This document shows, piece by piece, positions 1 to 5,992 of a stretch of 16,863 nt of DNA. The position numbers and the translations under genes were made by a program. Every line of letters starts with the position of its first letter. Position 1 is the first letter of the stretch. The DNA lies in the NCBI GenBank assembly GCA_964557545.1, contig CAZLAK010000034.1:1-16863 (forward strand), given 5' to 3'. The DNA comes from CAZLAK01 sp964557545 (GTDB taxonomy: Bacteria > Bacillota > Desulfotomaculia > Desulfotomaculales > Pelotomaculaceae). The notes below the pieces were generated by a model. That model ran no database searches. It was not told the DNA's origin and saw only the letters and a program-made list of their open reading frames with translations.

Positions 1-74
1 GCTGGATTCGAACCAGCGAAGGCTGCGCCGGCAGATTTACAGTCTGCTCCCTTTGTCCACTCGGGCACCCCTCC
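1..74 (-). tRNA. tRNA-Tyr (anticodon GUA), 3' end cut by window edge
   Basis: Read on the minus strand, the RNA begins GGAGGGGTGCCCGAGTGG. It has an ACTGTAAATC anticodon arm with anticodon GTA, a long variable arm as expected for class II tRNA-Tyr, and a T-arm with TTCGAAT inside a GCTGG/CCAGC stem. The 3' acceptor strand and CCA lie beyond base 1. It follows tRNA-Thr by 22 bases and is probably co-transcribed with it from the promoter at 190-218. Confidence 0.95.
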
Positions 75-96
75 GCGAAAACCCGGCTTTGGGTCT

Positions 97-173
97 TGGA
101 GCCGGCGACGGGACTCGAACCCGTAAACCTGCTGATTACAAATCAGCTGCTCTGCCAGTTGAGCTACGCCGGC
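97..173 (-). tRNA. tRNA-Thr (anticodon UGU), CCA encoded
   Basis: The minus strand folds as a full cloverleaf. The acceptor stem is GCCGGCG/CGCCGGC, the anticodon stem GCTGA/TCAGC encloses loop TTTGTAA with anticodon TGT, and the T-loop is TTCGAGT. The acceptor is followed by T and then CCA (positions 100-97), so the CCA end is genome-encoded and the discriminator base is U rather than the A seen in the familiar E. coli and Bacillus tRNA-Thr. It is the first gene of the tRNA operon, about 9 bases from the predicted transcription start. Confidence 0.97.
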
Positions 174-189
174 AACCGGTGCAAAAAAA

Positions 190-218
190 ATTATAAACAA
201 ACGGCAGCAGTGTGTCAA
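190..218 (-). promoter_or_regulatory. Perfect consensus sigma-A promoter of the tRNA operon
   Basis: The minus strand shows -35 TTGACA (213-218), a 17-base spacer and -10 TATAAT (190-195). This matches the vegetative sigma-70/sigma-A consensus at all 12 positions with the optimal spacer. The predicted start is near base 182-183, about 9 bases before tRNA-Thr. This fits high growth-linked expression of stable RNA. Confidence 0.92.
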
Positions 219-245
219 TCAAAGCTTTTGCGGTAAATAAAACCT

Positions 246-267
246 TTTTAACCTGCTTTTAACCTGC
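246..267 (-). repeat. Two tandem copies of an 11-bp repeat after sigH
   Basis: On the plus strand TTTTAACCTGC occurs twice head to tail (246-256 and 257-267). A degenerate third AACC-containing unit sits beside it. The repeat lies between the sigH stop and the tRNA promoter. There is no GC-rich stem followed by a T-run, so it does not look like an intrinsic terminator, and its role is unknown. Confidence 0.7.
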
Positions 268-287
268 TAATTAAATAACCAGCCGGC

Positions 288-932
288 TTACGCTTCTCTT
301 TTCTCTAAATAGCGCTCCAGCTTTCTCTTTACCCTCTGCAGGGCGTTGTCGATGGATTTGACGTGCCGGTTCAAATCCTCGGCAATCTCCTGGTACGACT
401 TACCCTCTAAATACGACATCAGCACTTTCCACTCCAGCGAGCTTAAAATTTCGCCCATTTTTTCTTCGATGTCGTCAAACTCTTCCCGGGAAATGATAAG
501 CTCTTCCGGATCGGCGACCTTGGTGCCCGATATTACGTCCATGAGAGTGCGGTCCGAGTCGTCATCGTATATCGGCTTGTTTAAGGATACGTAGGAGTTG
601 AGAGGGATGTGCTTTTGCCTGGTAGCCGTTTTGATGGCCGTGATAATCTGCCGGGTTATACAGAGCTCGGCAAAAGCACGGAAAGAAGAAAGCTTGTCCA
701 GTTTAAAATCGCGGATAGCCTTGTATAAGCCAATCATGCCCTCCTGGATGATATCCTCGCGGTCGGCCCCGATCAGGAAGTAGGAGCGGGCTTTGGCCCG
801 GACGAAGTTTTTATATTTATTGATCAGGTATTCTAAAGCGGCATCGTCTCCTTCTCTGGCGTACTCCACCACCTCTTCGTCCAGCAGCACCTGATACCCG
901 TTAGGAAGCTCCTTGTGGGCCTGAAGACTCAC
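288..932 (-). CDS. sigH: RNA polymerase sigma factor SigH (Spo0H)
   Basis: Alternative sigma factor that in Bacillus directs stationary-phase and early sporulation genes. The protein (214 aa from the chosen start) carries sigma region 2 with NFVRAKARSYFLIGADRED, then IIQEGMIGLYKAIRDFK and AFAELCITRQIITAIKTATR. Region 4 has the helix-turn-helix segment YQEIAEDLNRHVKSIDNAL. These are near-identical to Bacillus SigH as I remember it. The start chosen is GTG at 932, giving MSLQAHKELPNG and a length like B. subtilis SigH (about 218 aa). A G-rich Shine-Dalgarno-like run (939-944) sits just upstream. The frame stays open to a TTG at 995, which would add 21 basic and hydrophobic residues unlike the family. 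The gene stands alone between rae1 and the tRNAs with its own promoter at 1025-1053. Confidence 0.95.
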   Translation of the reverse strand: MSLQAHKELPNGYQVLLDEEVVEYAREGDDAALEYLINKYKNFVRAKARSYFLIGADREDIIQEGMIGLYKAIRDFKLDKLSSFRAFAELCITRQIITAIKTATRQKHIPLNSYVSLNKPIYDDDSDRTLMDVISGTKVADPEELIISREEFDDIEEKMGEILSSLEWKVLMSYLEGKSYQEIAEDLNRHVKSIDNALQRVKRKLERYLEKREA

Positions 933-1024
933 ATTATTCCCCCCGCTCTTTCTCTTCCCCTTTGAAAGAAAAAATAAAATCCTCTCCAAAAACAAAAAAG
1001 AGACAGGTCCGCATTTTCAACCTT

Positions 1025-1053
1025 ATTATAGCCGAGGGGTGGGGTAGCGTCAA
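1025..1053 (-). promoter_or_regulatory. Sigma-A-type promoter of sigH
   Basis: The minus strand shows -35 TTGACG (1048-1053), a 17-base spacer and -10 TATAAT (1025-1030), which is 11 of 12 consensus positions. The predicted start is near 1018, leaving a leader of roughly 85 bases before the GTG at 932. The rest of the spacer back to rae1 (1054-1210) shows only weak dyads and no recognised element. Confidence 0.85.
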
Positions 1054-1210
1054 TATAAAATTGGGACCTCAGGTATCCCTACTTTTTCGCCGTGCGTGAT
1101 TTAGCTCCCGCTTGCTCTGTTGACCGCGCGGACCAAACTAGCGCTCAATTTTCGGACTCCGGCGGGGTTCTTTGGCTCATTCGGCTTTCCGTTTTTCTTT
1201 TAAAGGTGCT

Positions 1211-1729
1211 TTAAAAACGCTGTCGGCGCAGTTTTTCTAAAAGAGTTTTTACTTTTTTCGATAAGCGGTTTTCCAAATAGGCATCGGCCGGCACGGTGTC
1301 CGTGTAAAATCTTTTGCTTTCCTGGCGGGCCTTGTTTACCATCCTCTTCAGCTCGGCAGGGGTCAAGCGGTAAGCCCCCCGCCCCAATATAACCCTTTGC
1401 TCGTCCCAGTCAGAAGTGGCCACGTAAACGGTGCTGCCGGATGCCCCCAGTTCCCCCGCCATGCGCTCTATAAAAGAGTCCGCCGTCTCGCCTTCTTTGG
1501 TAAATACCACCTCTACGCCGTCCACGTTTTCCTGGCGTAAAGCGGCATTTTTGACTCCGTGAGCGTCAAAAACCACCCACACCCGGCACCCAGTCAGGTG
1601 GGCGTACTCGGCGAGTATTGTGACCAGCTTTTCCCTGGCGTGATCTAAACTTGCATCCATTAGCCGGAGCAGCTCCGGCCAGGCATGGATAACGTTGTAA
1701 CCGTCAACGAGAAGAAAATCCCGTCCCAC
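1211..1729 (-). CDS. rae1: NYN/PIN-like endoribonuclease, YacP/Rae1 family
   Basis: Homologue of B. subtilis YacP, known as Rae1, a ribosome-associated endoribonuclease that cuts mRNA in the A site. The 172-aa protein starts with the family signature FLLVDGYNVIHAWPEL (residues 5-20, Asp9). It continues with VVFDAH (Asp55), ETADSFIE (Asp84) and ATSDWDEQ (Asp107, Asp109), the acidic set of the NYN/PIN fold. The C-terminus (about 133-172) is strongly basic, which would suit RNA or ribosome contact. The GTG start has AAAGGAG about 10 bases upstream and overlaps the end of rlmB by 26 bases, so the two are probably translationally coupled. An AT-rich dyad (1198-1216) spans the stop codon but lacks a terminator T-run. 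Confidence 0.9.
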   Translation of the reverse strand: MGRDFLLVDGYNVIHAWPELLRLMDASLDHAREKLVTILAEYAHLTGCRVWVVFDAHGVKNAALRQENVDGVEVVFTKEGETADSFIERMAGELGASGSTVYVATSDWDEQRVILGRGAYRLTPAELKRMVNKARQESKRFYTDTVPADAYLENRLSKKVKTLLEKLRRQRF

Positions 1730-2432
1730 GGGCGGCCGTCTCCTTTCGCCGCAGCACCTCGTAGGCCAAAAGCGCGCAGGCCACAGAAGCGTTTAGGGAA
1801 CTGACCCGGCCCAGCATCGGCACGCGCACCAAAATATCGCACCTTTCCTTTACCAGGCGGCTTATTCCCCTGCCCTCGCCGCCGATCACAATGGCCAACG
1901 GCCCTTCCAGGTCGGCCTCCCACAGAGTCTGGCCGGCCGCGGCGTCGGCCCCCACTGCCCAAAAGCCGCTCTCTTTAAGGCGGCCGAGGGCCTGCGCCAA
2001 GTTGGTCACCCTGGCTACCGGCACGTATTCGTGCGCCCCGGCAGAAGCCCGGGCTACCGCCGCCGTCAGCTGGGCAGAGCGGCGTACGGGAATAACCACC
2101 CCGCTGGCTCCGGCGGCATCGGCCACCCGCAAAACCGCGCCCAGATTGTGGGGGTCCTGCACCCCGTCTAGCAAAATGACCAGCGGCAGCTTGGTTTTAG
2201 AAATGCGCACGATATCTTCCAGCTCGGCGTATTCTTTGGCAGCTGCTCTGGCCACTACCCCCTGGTGGTTGGCGCCGCGGGCGAGCTTATCTAACTGCCG
2301 CCGGTCCGTCTTTTGCACAGGAACACCTTTTTGCCGGGCCAAAGCCACTATTTCTGACAGCGCACTTCCGCCGGCGCCGCCCGCCACTAAAATTTTGTTT
2401 ACCGGCCGGCCGGACAAAAGCGCTTCCTTCAC
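1704..2432 (-). CDS. rlmB: 23S rRNA 2'-O-ribose methyltransferase RlmB/TrmH family (start uncertain)
   Basis: SPOUT-class methyltransferase that, in RlmB, 2'-O-methylates a guanosine of 23S rRNA using S-adenosylmethionine. The substrate-binding N-domain runs to about residue 75 and includes HQGVVAR. The catalytic knot follows with motif 1 DGVQDPHNLGAVLRVADAAG (89-108, Asn96, Arg102), motif 2 IGGEGRGIS (183-191) and motif 3 SSLNASVACALLAYE (211-225). The GTG at 2432 is the first canonical start in frame. However, the codons just upstream read IIAGRNP and complete the conserved family N-terminus GRNPVKEAL. The frame is open back to a TGA at 2505-2507 without ATG, GTG or TTG, so initiation may use ATT (2450 or 2453, after AAAGGGG) or CTG (2483), or a frameshift is present. 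It lies between thyX and rae1. Confidence 0.9.
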   Translation of the reverse strand: MKEALLSGRPVNKILVAGGAGGSALSEIVALARQKGVPVQKTDRRQLDKLARGANHQGVVARAAAKEYAELEDIVRISKTKLPLVILLDGVQDPHNLGAVLRVADAAGASGVVIPVRRSAQLTAAVARASAGAHEYVPVARVTNLAQALGRLKESGFWAVGADAAAGQTLWEADLEGPLAIVIGGEGRGISRLVKERCDILVRVPMLGRVSSLNASVACALLAYEVLRRKETAARGTGFSSR

Positions 2433-2536
2433 CGGGTTCCTGCCGGCAATAATTTCCCCTTTGATCCCGTTAAGTTCGCTCAGAGTCTTTCTTTCCCTGC
2501 CTTTTCATTTTTATATTTTATAAGCCTTTACAACAG

Positions 2537-3283
2537 TCACAGGTCGGCGAAAAAGTTCCTCACTGCCTCACTCTCCCCGCAGCTCCACCTGCCCTCGGGG
2601 CAAGGGCCGCGCAGGCAGGCCGGGCCGGCCCGGGCAAAAATATAAGGGGCTACCCTCTTAACCTGGCGGAGCATTTCTGTGGCCAGGGCGCGGATCTCCC
2701 ACTGGGCGCGCCGGCAGCAGCGCAAAGTAAAGAAGTGCAGGAGTTCTCTGGCGTTCATGGTGACCAGAAACTTGGTTTCCGCGGCATTAGGCAGAACAAA
2801 ACGGGCATCTTCGTAAGCATCACGGCCCCCGCCCAGCAACTTTACCCACCGGTCGTACCACTCTTGAATTTTTTTCATCTGGGCGGCGTACTCCTCGACG
2901 TAAGCAGAGCCCAGGGAAGCGATGCGGGGCGGCACGACATAGCCAAAAACCCCGTCCTCCTGGGATACGCCCTCCTCCGAAACGTAACGCTGCGACTTTA
3001 CCGAAAAGCTGGCGATGCGGTGGCGGGTGATCTGGGCCAAAAGCGAGCGGGAAACGCCTTCTACCCCGAAAGTAAAGGAAGCGTGTTCTACGGGTGAGTG
3101 GTGGCCCGATGCCAGCAGCATGTCTATAAAACGGCCGCGCTCCTCACTTGTCAGTTTTTCGCCGAGCTCATCAATGCCGGCCGGTGAATAACAAAGGCGC
3201 GCCCCCATGGTCACTATACCTTCCGGGTCAGGTGTGTACTTTAAAAGTTTAACCTTCATTTTTACGGCACCCACTTTGGGCAT
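2537..3283 (-). CDS. thyX: Flavin-dependent thymidylate synthase ThyX
   Basis: Makes dTMP from dUMP with methylene-tetrahydrofolate, FAD and NADPH. It is the alternative to ThyA. The ThyX motif RHR-x7-S is exact: RHRIASFSVKS at residues 87-97, followed by QRYV. HSPVEHASFTF and the dUMP-binding segment LRCCRRAQWEIRALA also match the family. The C-terminus (about 220-236) is Cys-rich, with CLRGPCPEGRWSCG. The ATG at 3283 was chosen because GGGAGGGGG lies directly before it at good spacing, giving 248 aa. An in-frame TTG at 3301 lacks such a site, and a later ATG at 3259 (MKVKLL) is the only other realistic option. It begins 14 bases after the mrnC stop, in a tight operon. Confidence 0.93.
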   Translation of the reverse strand: MPKVGAVKMKVKLLKYTPDPEGIVTMGARLCYSPAGIDELGEKLTSEERGRFIDMLLASGHHSPVEHASFTFGVEGVSRSLLAQITRHRIASFSVKSQRYVSEEGVSQEDGVFGYVVPPRIASLGSAYVEEYAAQMKKIQEWYDRWVKLLGGGRDAYEDARFVLPNAAETKFLVTMNARELLHFFTLRCCRRAQWEIRALATEMLRQVKRVAPYIFARAGPACLRGPCPEGRWSCGESEAVRNFFADL

Positions 3284-3297
3284 CACCCCCTCCCAAA

Positions 3298-3738
3298 TCA
3301 AAAAGACGGCCGTACCGGGCTGCCCTCTTCCGCCAGCACCGCCCCCAAAATTTCACCCAAGCGGGCGCGGTCGCCTTTTAGGTAAAGGTAACCGACCAGG
3401 CACTCCAAAGCCGTGCTGTAACGGTAATCTGCCTGGCCTGCGCCGCGCGGAGGGGCGTGCACCGGGCGGGCGTTGCGCCCGCGGCGCACGACGGCTTCTT
3501 CTTCAGCGGTTAAAAAGCCAAAAAGCTTGCGCAAGGCCCTCGCCTGCGCGGCGGCGCTAACGCGCTTTACAGCCTCGCCGTGCAGTTCGCCCACCCGGCT
3601 GTACCCGGCTTCCACCAGGGCACAGCGCACGGCCAGCTCAAAGACGGCGTCCCCCACGTAAGCCAGAACGGGAACGGGGAGGCACTGGGGCCGGGTCCCG
3701 TTCCAGCTGGCTAAAGGCAAACGCGATAAATTCTGCAC
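3298..3738 (-). CDS. mrnC: Mini-ribonuclease III (MrnC)
   Basis: Dimeric RNase III-type nuclease without the double-stranded RNA-binding domain. In B. subtilis it matures the ends of 23S rRNA. The 146-aa protein has the catalytic segment LAYVGDAVFELAVR (Asp30). The second acidic helix is YRYSTALECLVGYLYLKGD (Glu112). Between them is the conserved basic stretch VVRRGRNA. The length is typical of the family. The GTG start at 3738 lies 3 bases after the cysS stop with GGGGG just upstream. This position after cysS is the usual Firmicutes arrangement. Confidence 0.92.
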   Translation of the reverse strand: MQNLSRLPLASWNGTRPQCLPVPVLAYVGDAVFELAVRCALVEAGYSRVGELHGEAVKRVSAAAQARALRKLFGFLTAEEEAVVRRGRNARPVHAPPRGAGQADYRYSTALECLVGYLYLKGDRARLGEILGAVLAEEGSPVRPSF

Positions 3739-3741
3739 CTT

Positions 3742-5199
3742 CTACCCCCGCTTTTTCCAGCGCACCCCCAAAGGGGTGTCTTCTAAAATAATGCCCAGCT
3801 CTTTTAAGCCGTCGCGGATGCGGTCGGCCGTAGCCCAGTCCTTTTTGCGGCGGGCCTCGGCGCGCACCTCAATGAGGAGTTTCAAAAGACCTTCCTCCAG
3901 CCCCGATTCTCCTTCTATACCGGCACCCGTGATTATACTCCCGTCTTGGCCCGTCCTAAAGATGCCCAGCACCCGGTTAAAGAAGTCAAACAGCTCCCGG
4001 GCCTTCTCCAGAGCTTCCCGGTCCTGCGGCGCTACTGCCGGACCCAGCCGGCCGACCGCAGTGTTCACTTCCCGGGCCAGCTCAAAGAGCACGCCCGTGG
4101 CCAGGGCGGTATTGAAGTCGTCGTCCATGGCCGCCGAAAAGGAATTTCTTAGGTCCTCCAGGGTGCCGGACAGCCCCGGTGCTTCCCTGGGAGCACCGGC
4201 CTCCACCTTTTTCTCCAAAGCTTCCTCTAAGAGGCGGATGCTGGTGCGGATGCGCTCTAAGCCCCTTCCCGCCGCGGCCAGCTTTTCGCCGTCAAAGTCT
4301 AAAGGGCTCCGGTAGTGGGTGGACAGGAGGAAAAAGCGCACGAGTTCCGGTGGAAATTTGGACAGTATATCTCGCACTAAAAAGAAGTTGCCCAGAGATT
4401 TAGACATTTTTTCTTCGTTGACGGTAATAAAACCGTTGTGCATCCAGTACCGGACAAAGGGTGCGCCGTAAGCCGCCTCGCTCTGGGCAATTTCGTTCTC
4501 GTGGTGGGGGAAGATGAGGTCGGCACCGCCCCCGTGGATGTCAAATCCCATGCCCAGGTACTTTATGGACATAGCCGAGCACTCTATGTGCCAGCCAGGC
4601 CGGCCCCGCCCAAAAGGGCTGTCCCAAGCCGGCTCACCGGGCTTGGCCGCCTTCCACAGGACAAAATCGAGGGGGTCTTTTTTGCGGGCATCTACTTCTA
4701 CGCGGGCTCCGGCCAGCATGTCTTCGGTCGAGCGGCCGGAAAGCCGGCCGTATGCCGGAAACTTTTTTACCTCAAAGTAGACGCTGCCTTCGGAAACATA
4801 GGCTACCCCTTTTTCCAGCAGTTTTTCTACTAATGAGATGATCTCGGGTATGTGCTGGGTTACCCGGGGATGAACGTCGGCCCGCATCACGTTTAGGGCA
4901 CCGGCGTCGGCAAAGTATTCATTGATGTACTTTTCGGCCAGCAAAAGCGGGTCTTCCCCTTCTTCTTTGGCGCGGTTTATTATTTTATCGTCCACGTCGG
5001 TAAAGTTCTGCACGTAGGTAACCTGGTAGCCCATGGCGATGAAGTAGCGCCGCACGGTGTCGAAAAACACCAAGGGGCGGGCATTGCCCAGGTGAATGTA
5101 GTTGTAGGTCGTAGGGCCACAGACGTAGATGCCCACCTTACCGGGCTCGCGCGGCACAAACTTTTCTTTGCGGGCCGACAGGGTGTTGTATATTTCCAT
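3742..5199 (-). CDS. cysS: Cysteinyl-tRNA synthetase
   Basis: Class I aminoacyl-tRNA synthetase charging tRNA-Cys. The 485-aa protein has the HIGH-type motif HLGN at 36-39. The zinc ligands match the known set: Cys27, Cys207 in WHIECSAM, and His232/Glu236 in PHHENEIAQSE. KMSKS is at 264-268. The C-terminal helical and anticodon-binding domains run from about 310 to the end. The start is ATG, with AAGGGGGA about 10 bases upstream. A 102-base gap containing a small hairpin separates it from cysE, so it may also have some independent control. The next gene, mrnC, starts 3 bases downstream. Confidence 0.97.
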   Translation of the reverse strand: MEIYNTLSARKEKFVPREPGKVGIYVCGPTTYNYIHLGNARPLVFFDTVRRYFIAMGYQVTYVQNFTDVDDKIINRAKEEGEDPLLLAEKYINEYFADAGALNVMRADVHPRVTQHIPEIISLVEKLLEKGVAYVSEGSVYFEVKKFPAYGRLSGRSTEDMLAGARVEVDARKKDPLDFVLWKAAKPGEPAWDSPFGRGRPGWHIECSAMSIKYLGMGFDIHGGGADLIFPHHENEIAQSEAAYGAPFVRYWMHNGFITVNEEKMSKSLGNFFLVRDILSKFPPELVRFFLLSTHYRSPLDFDGEKLAAAGRGLERIRTSIRLLEEALEKKVEAGAPREAPGLSGTLEDLRNSFSAAMDDDFNTALATGVLFELAREVNTAVGRLGPAVAPQDREALEKARELFDFFNRVLGIFRTGQDGSIITGAGIEGESGLEEGLLKLLIEVRAEARRKKDWATADRIRDGLKELGIILEDTPLGVRWKKRG

Positions 5200-5219
5200 A
5201 AAGAGAAAATCCCCCTTGA

Positions 5220-5244
5220 CTAAAGGTGCCTTTACGTCCTTTAG
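5220..5244 (-). other. Inverted repeat in the cysE-cysS spacer
   Basis: Arms CTAAAGG (5220-5226) and CCTTTAG (5238-5244) form a perfect 7-bp stem with an 11-base loop, about 20 bases before the cysS start. There is no T-run after it on the minus strand and no T-box motif. It may affect mRNA stability or translation of cysS, but no function can be assigned. Confidence 0.4.
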
Positions 5245-5301
5245 GTAATTTTCAAGCCCGGAGTGGCCTGGTTCTCGCCCGCTCCGCTTTACCTCGCTGC
5301 T

Positions 5302-5985
5302 TTAAAGTGAATCCGTCCGGCCGGCGGTGCGGGTCCTCTCTTCCAGTTCACTCACTTTTTTCTCTAAGGCTTCCACTTTTTGCTTTAGGCAGTTCAAGGT
5401 TTCTGCCACCGGGTCCGGCAGGAGGTCGTGGCGCAGGTCGATTTCTGCCGCCGGCTCTTCTACCTTGCGGCCTTCCCGCGCTACCACCCGCCCGGGAACA
5501 CCGACCACCGTGCTGTTGGGGGGCACCGGCTTTAAGACCACCGACCCGGCGCCTATTTTAGAATTATCGCCGACGGTAAATGAACCCAAAATTTTGGCTC
5601 CGGCGCTTATCACCACGTTGTTGCCTATCGTAGGGTGCCTTTTGCCTTTTTCCTTGCCGGTCCCTCCCAGAGTGACCCCCTGGTAAATGGTCACGTTGTC
5701 GCCGATTTCTGCCGTCTCGCCTATGACCACCCCGGAGCCGTGGTCAATAAAGAGGCCCTCGCCGATTTTAGCCCCCGGATGGATTTCTATGCCGGTTAAA
5801 AACCGGGAAATATGGGAAACAAGTCTTGCCAAGAGATACCAGCGGCGCAAGTAAAGGGCGTGGGCCACCCGGTGCATGAGAACGGCGTGAAATCCCGGGT
5901 AACACAGGATCACTTCCAATACCGACTTGGCGGCCGGGTCGCGCTCCATGACTGCCCTTATATCCCGGCGCAAGCGCTCGAGCAT
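5302..5985 (-). CDS. cysE: Serine O-acetyltransferase
   Basis: Transfers acetyl from acetyl-CoA to L-serine, the first step of cysteine synthesis. The N-terminal helical domain (about 1-65) is followed by left-handed beta-helix hexapeptide repeats. These carry the active-site segment GLFIDHGSGVVIGETAEIG (Asp81, His82) and GVTLGGTGKEKGKRHPTIG. The last 30 or so residues hold a heptad-like helix, CLKQKVEALEKKVSELEER, longer than in minimal CysE proteins and likely a coiled coil. The ATG at 5985 was chosen over an upstream TTG at 6012, because GAGGTG lies 5 bases before it and the family begins at this point. It starts 7 bases after gltX, so it is in the same operon. Its product cysteine is the substrate of the next gene, cysS. 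Confidence 0.95.
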   Translation of the reverse strand: MLERLRRDIRAVMERDPAAKSVLEVILCYPGFHAVLMHRVAHALYLRRWYLLARLVSHISRFLTGIEIHPGAKIGEGLFIDHGSGVVIGETAEIGDNVTIYQGVTLGGTGKEKGKRHPTIGNNVVISAGAKILGSFTVGDNSKIGAGSVVLKPVPPNSTVVGVPGRVVAREGRKVEEPAAEIDLRHDLLPDPVAETLNCLKQKVEALEKKVSELEERTRTAGRTDSL

Positions 5986-5992
5986 ATACACC

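Noticed and set aside
933..995. 21-residue N-terminal extension of SigH from TTG 995
   Set aside because: The extra residues are not SigH-like, and the GTG at 932 gives normal length with a G-rich site upstream.
1198..1216. Inverted repeat TTTTAAAG/CTTTAAAA as a rae1 terminator
   Set aside because: The stem is nearly all A-T and no T-run follows on the minus strand, so it is unlikely to terminate.
1660..1962. 100-aa minus-strand ORF inside rlmB/rae1
   Set aside because: It is a shadow frame of rlmB, with low-complexity Gly/Arg composition and no family signature.
2508..2536. Promoter for rlmB in the AT-rich thyX-rlmB spacer
   Set aside because: TATAAAAT-like words exist, but no -35 hexamer lies at 16-18 bases.
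3776..4315. Long plus-strand ORF opposite cysS
   Set aside because: It is a Ser/Arg-rich mirror of the cysS coding frame with no domain. The same holds for the other plus-strand ORFs.
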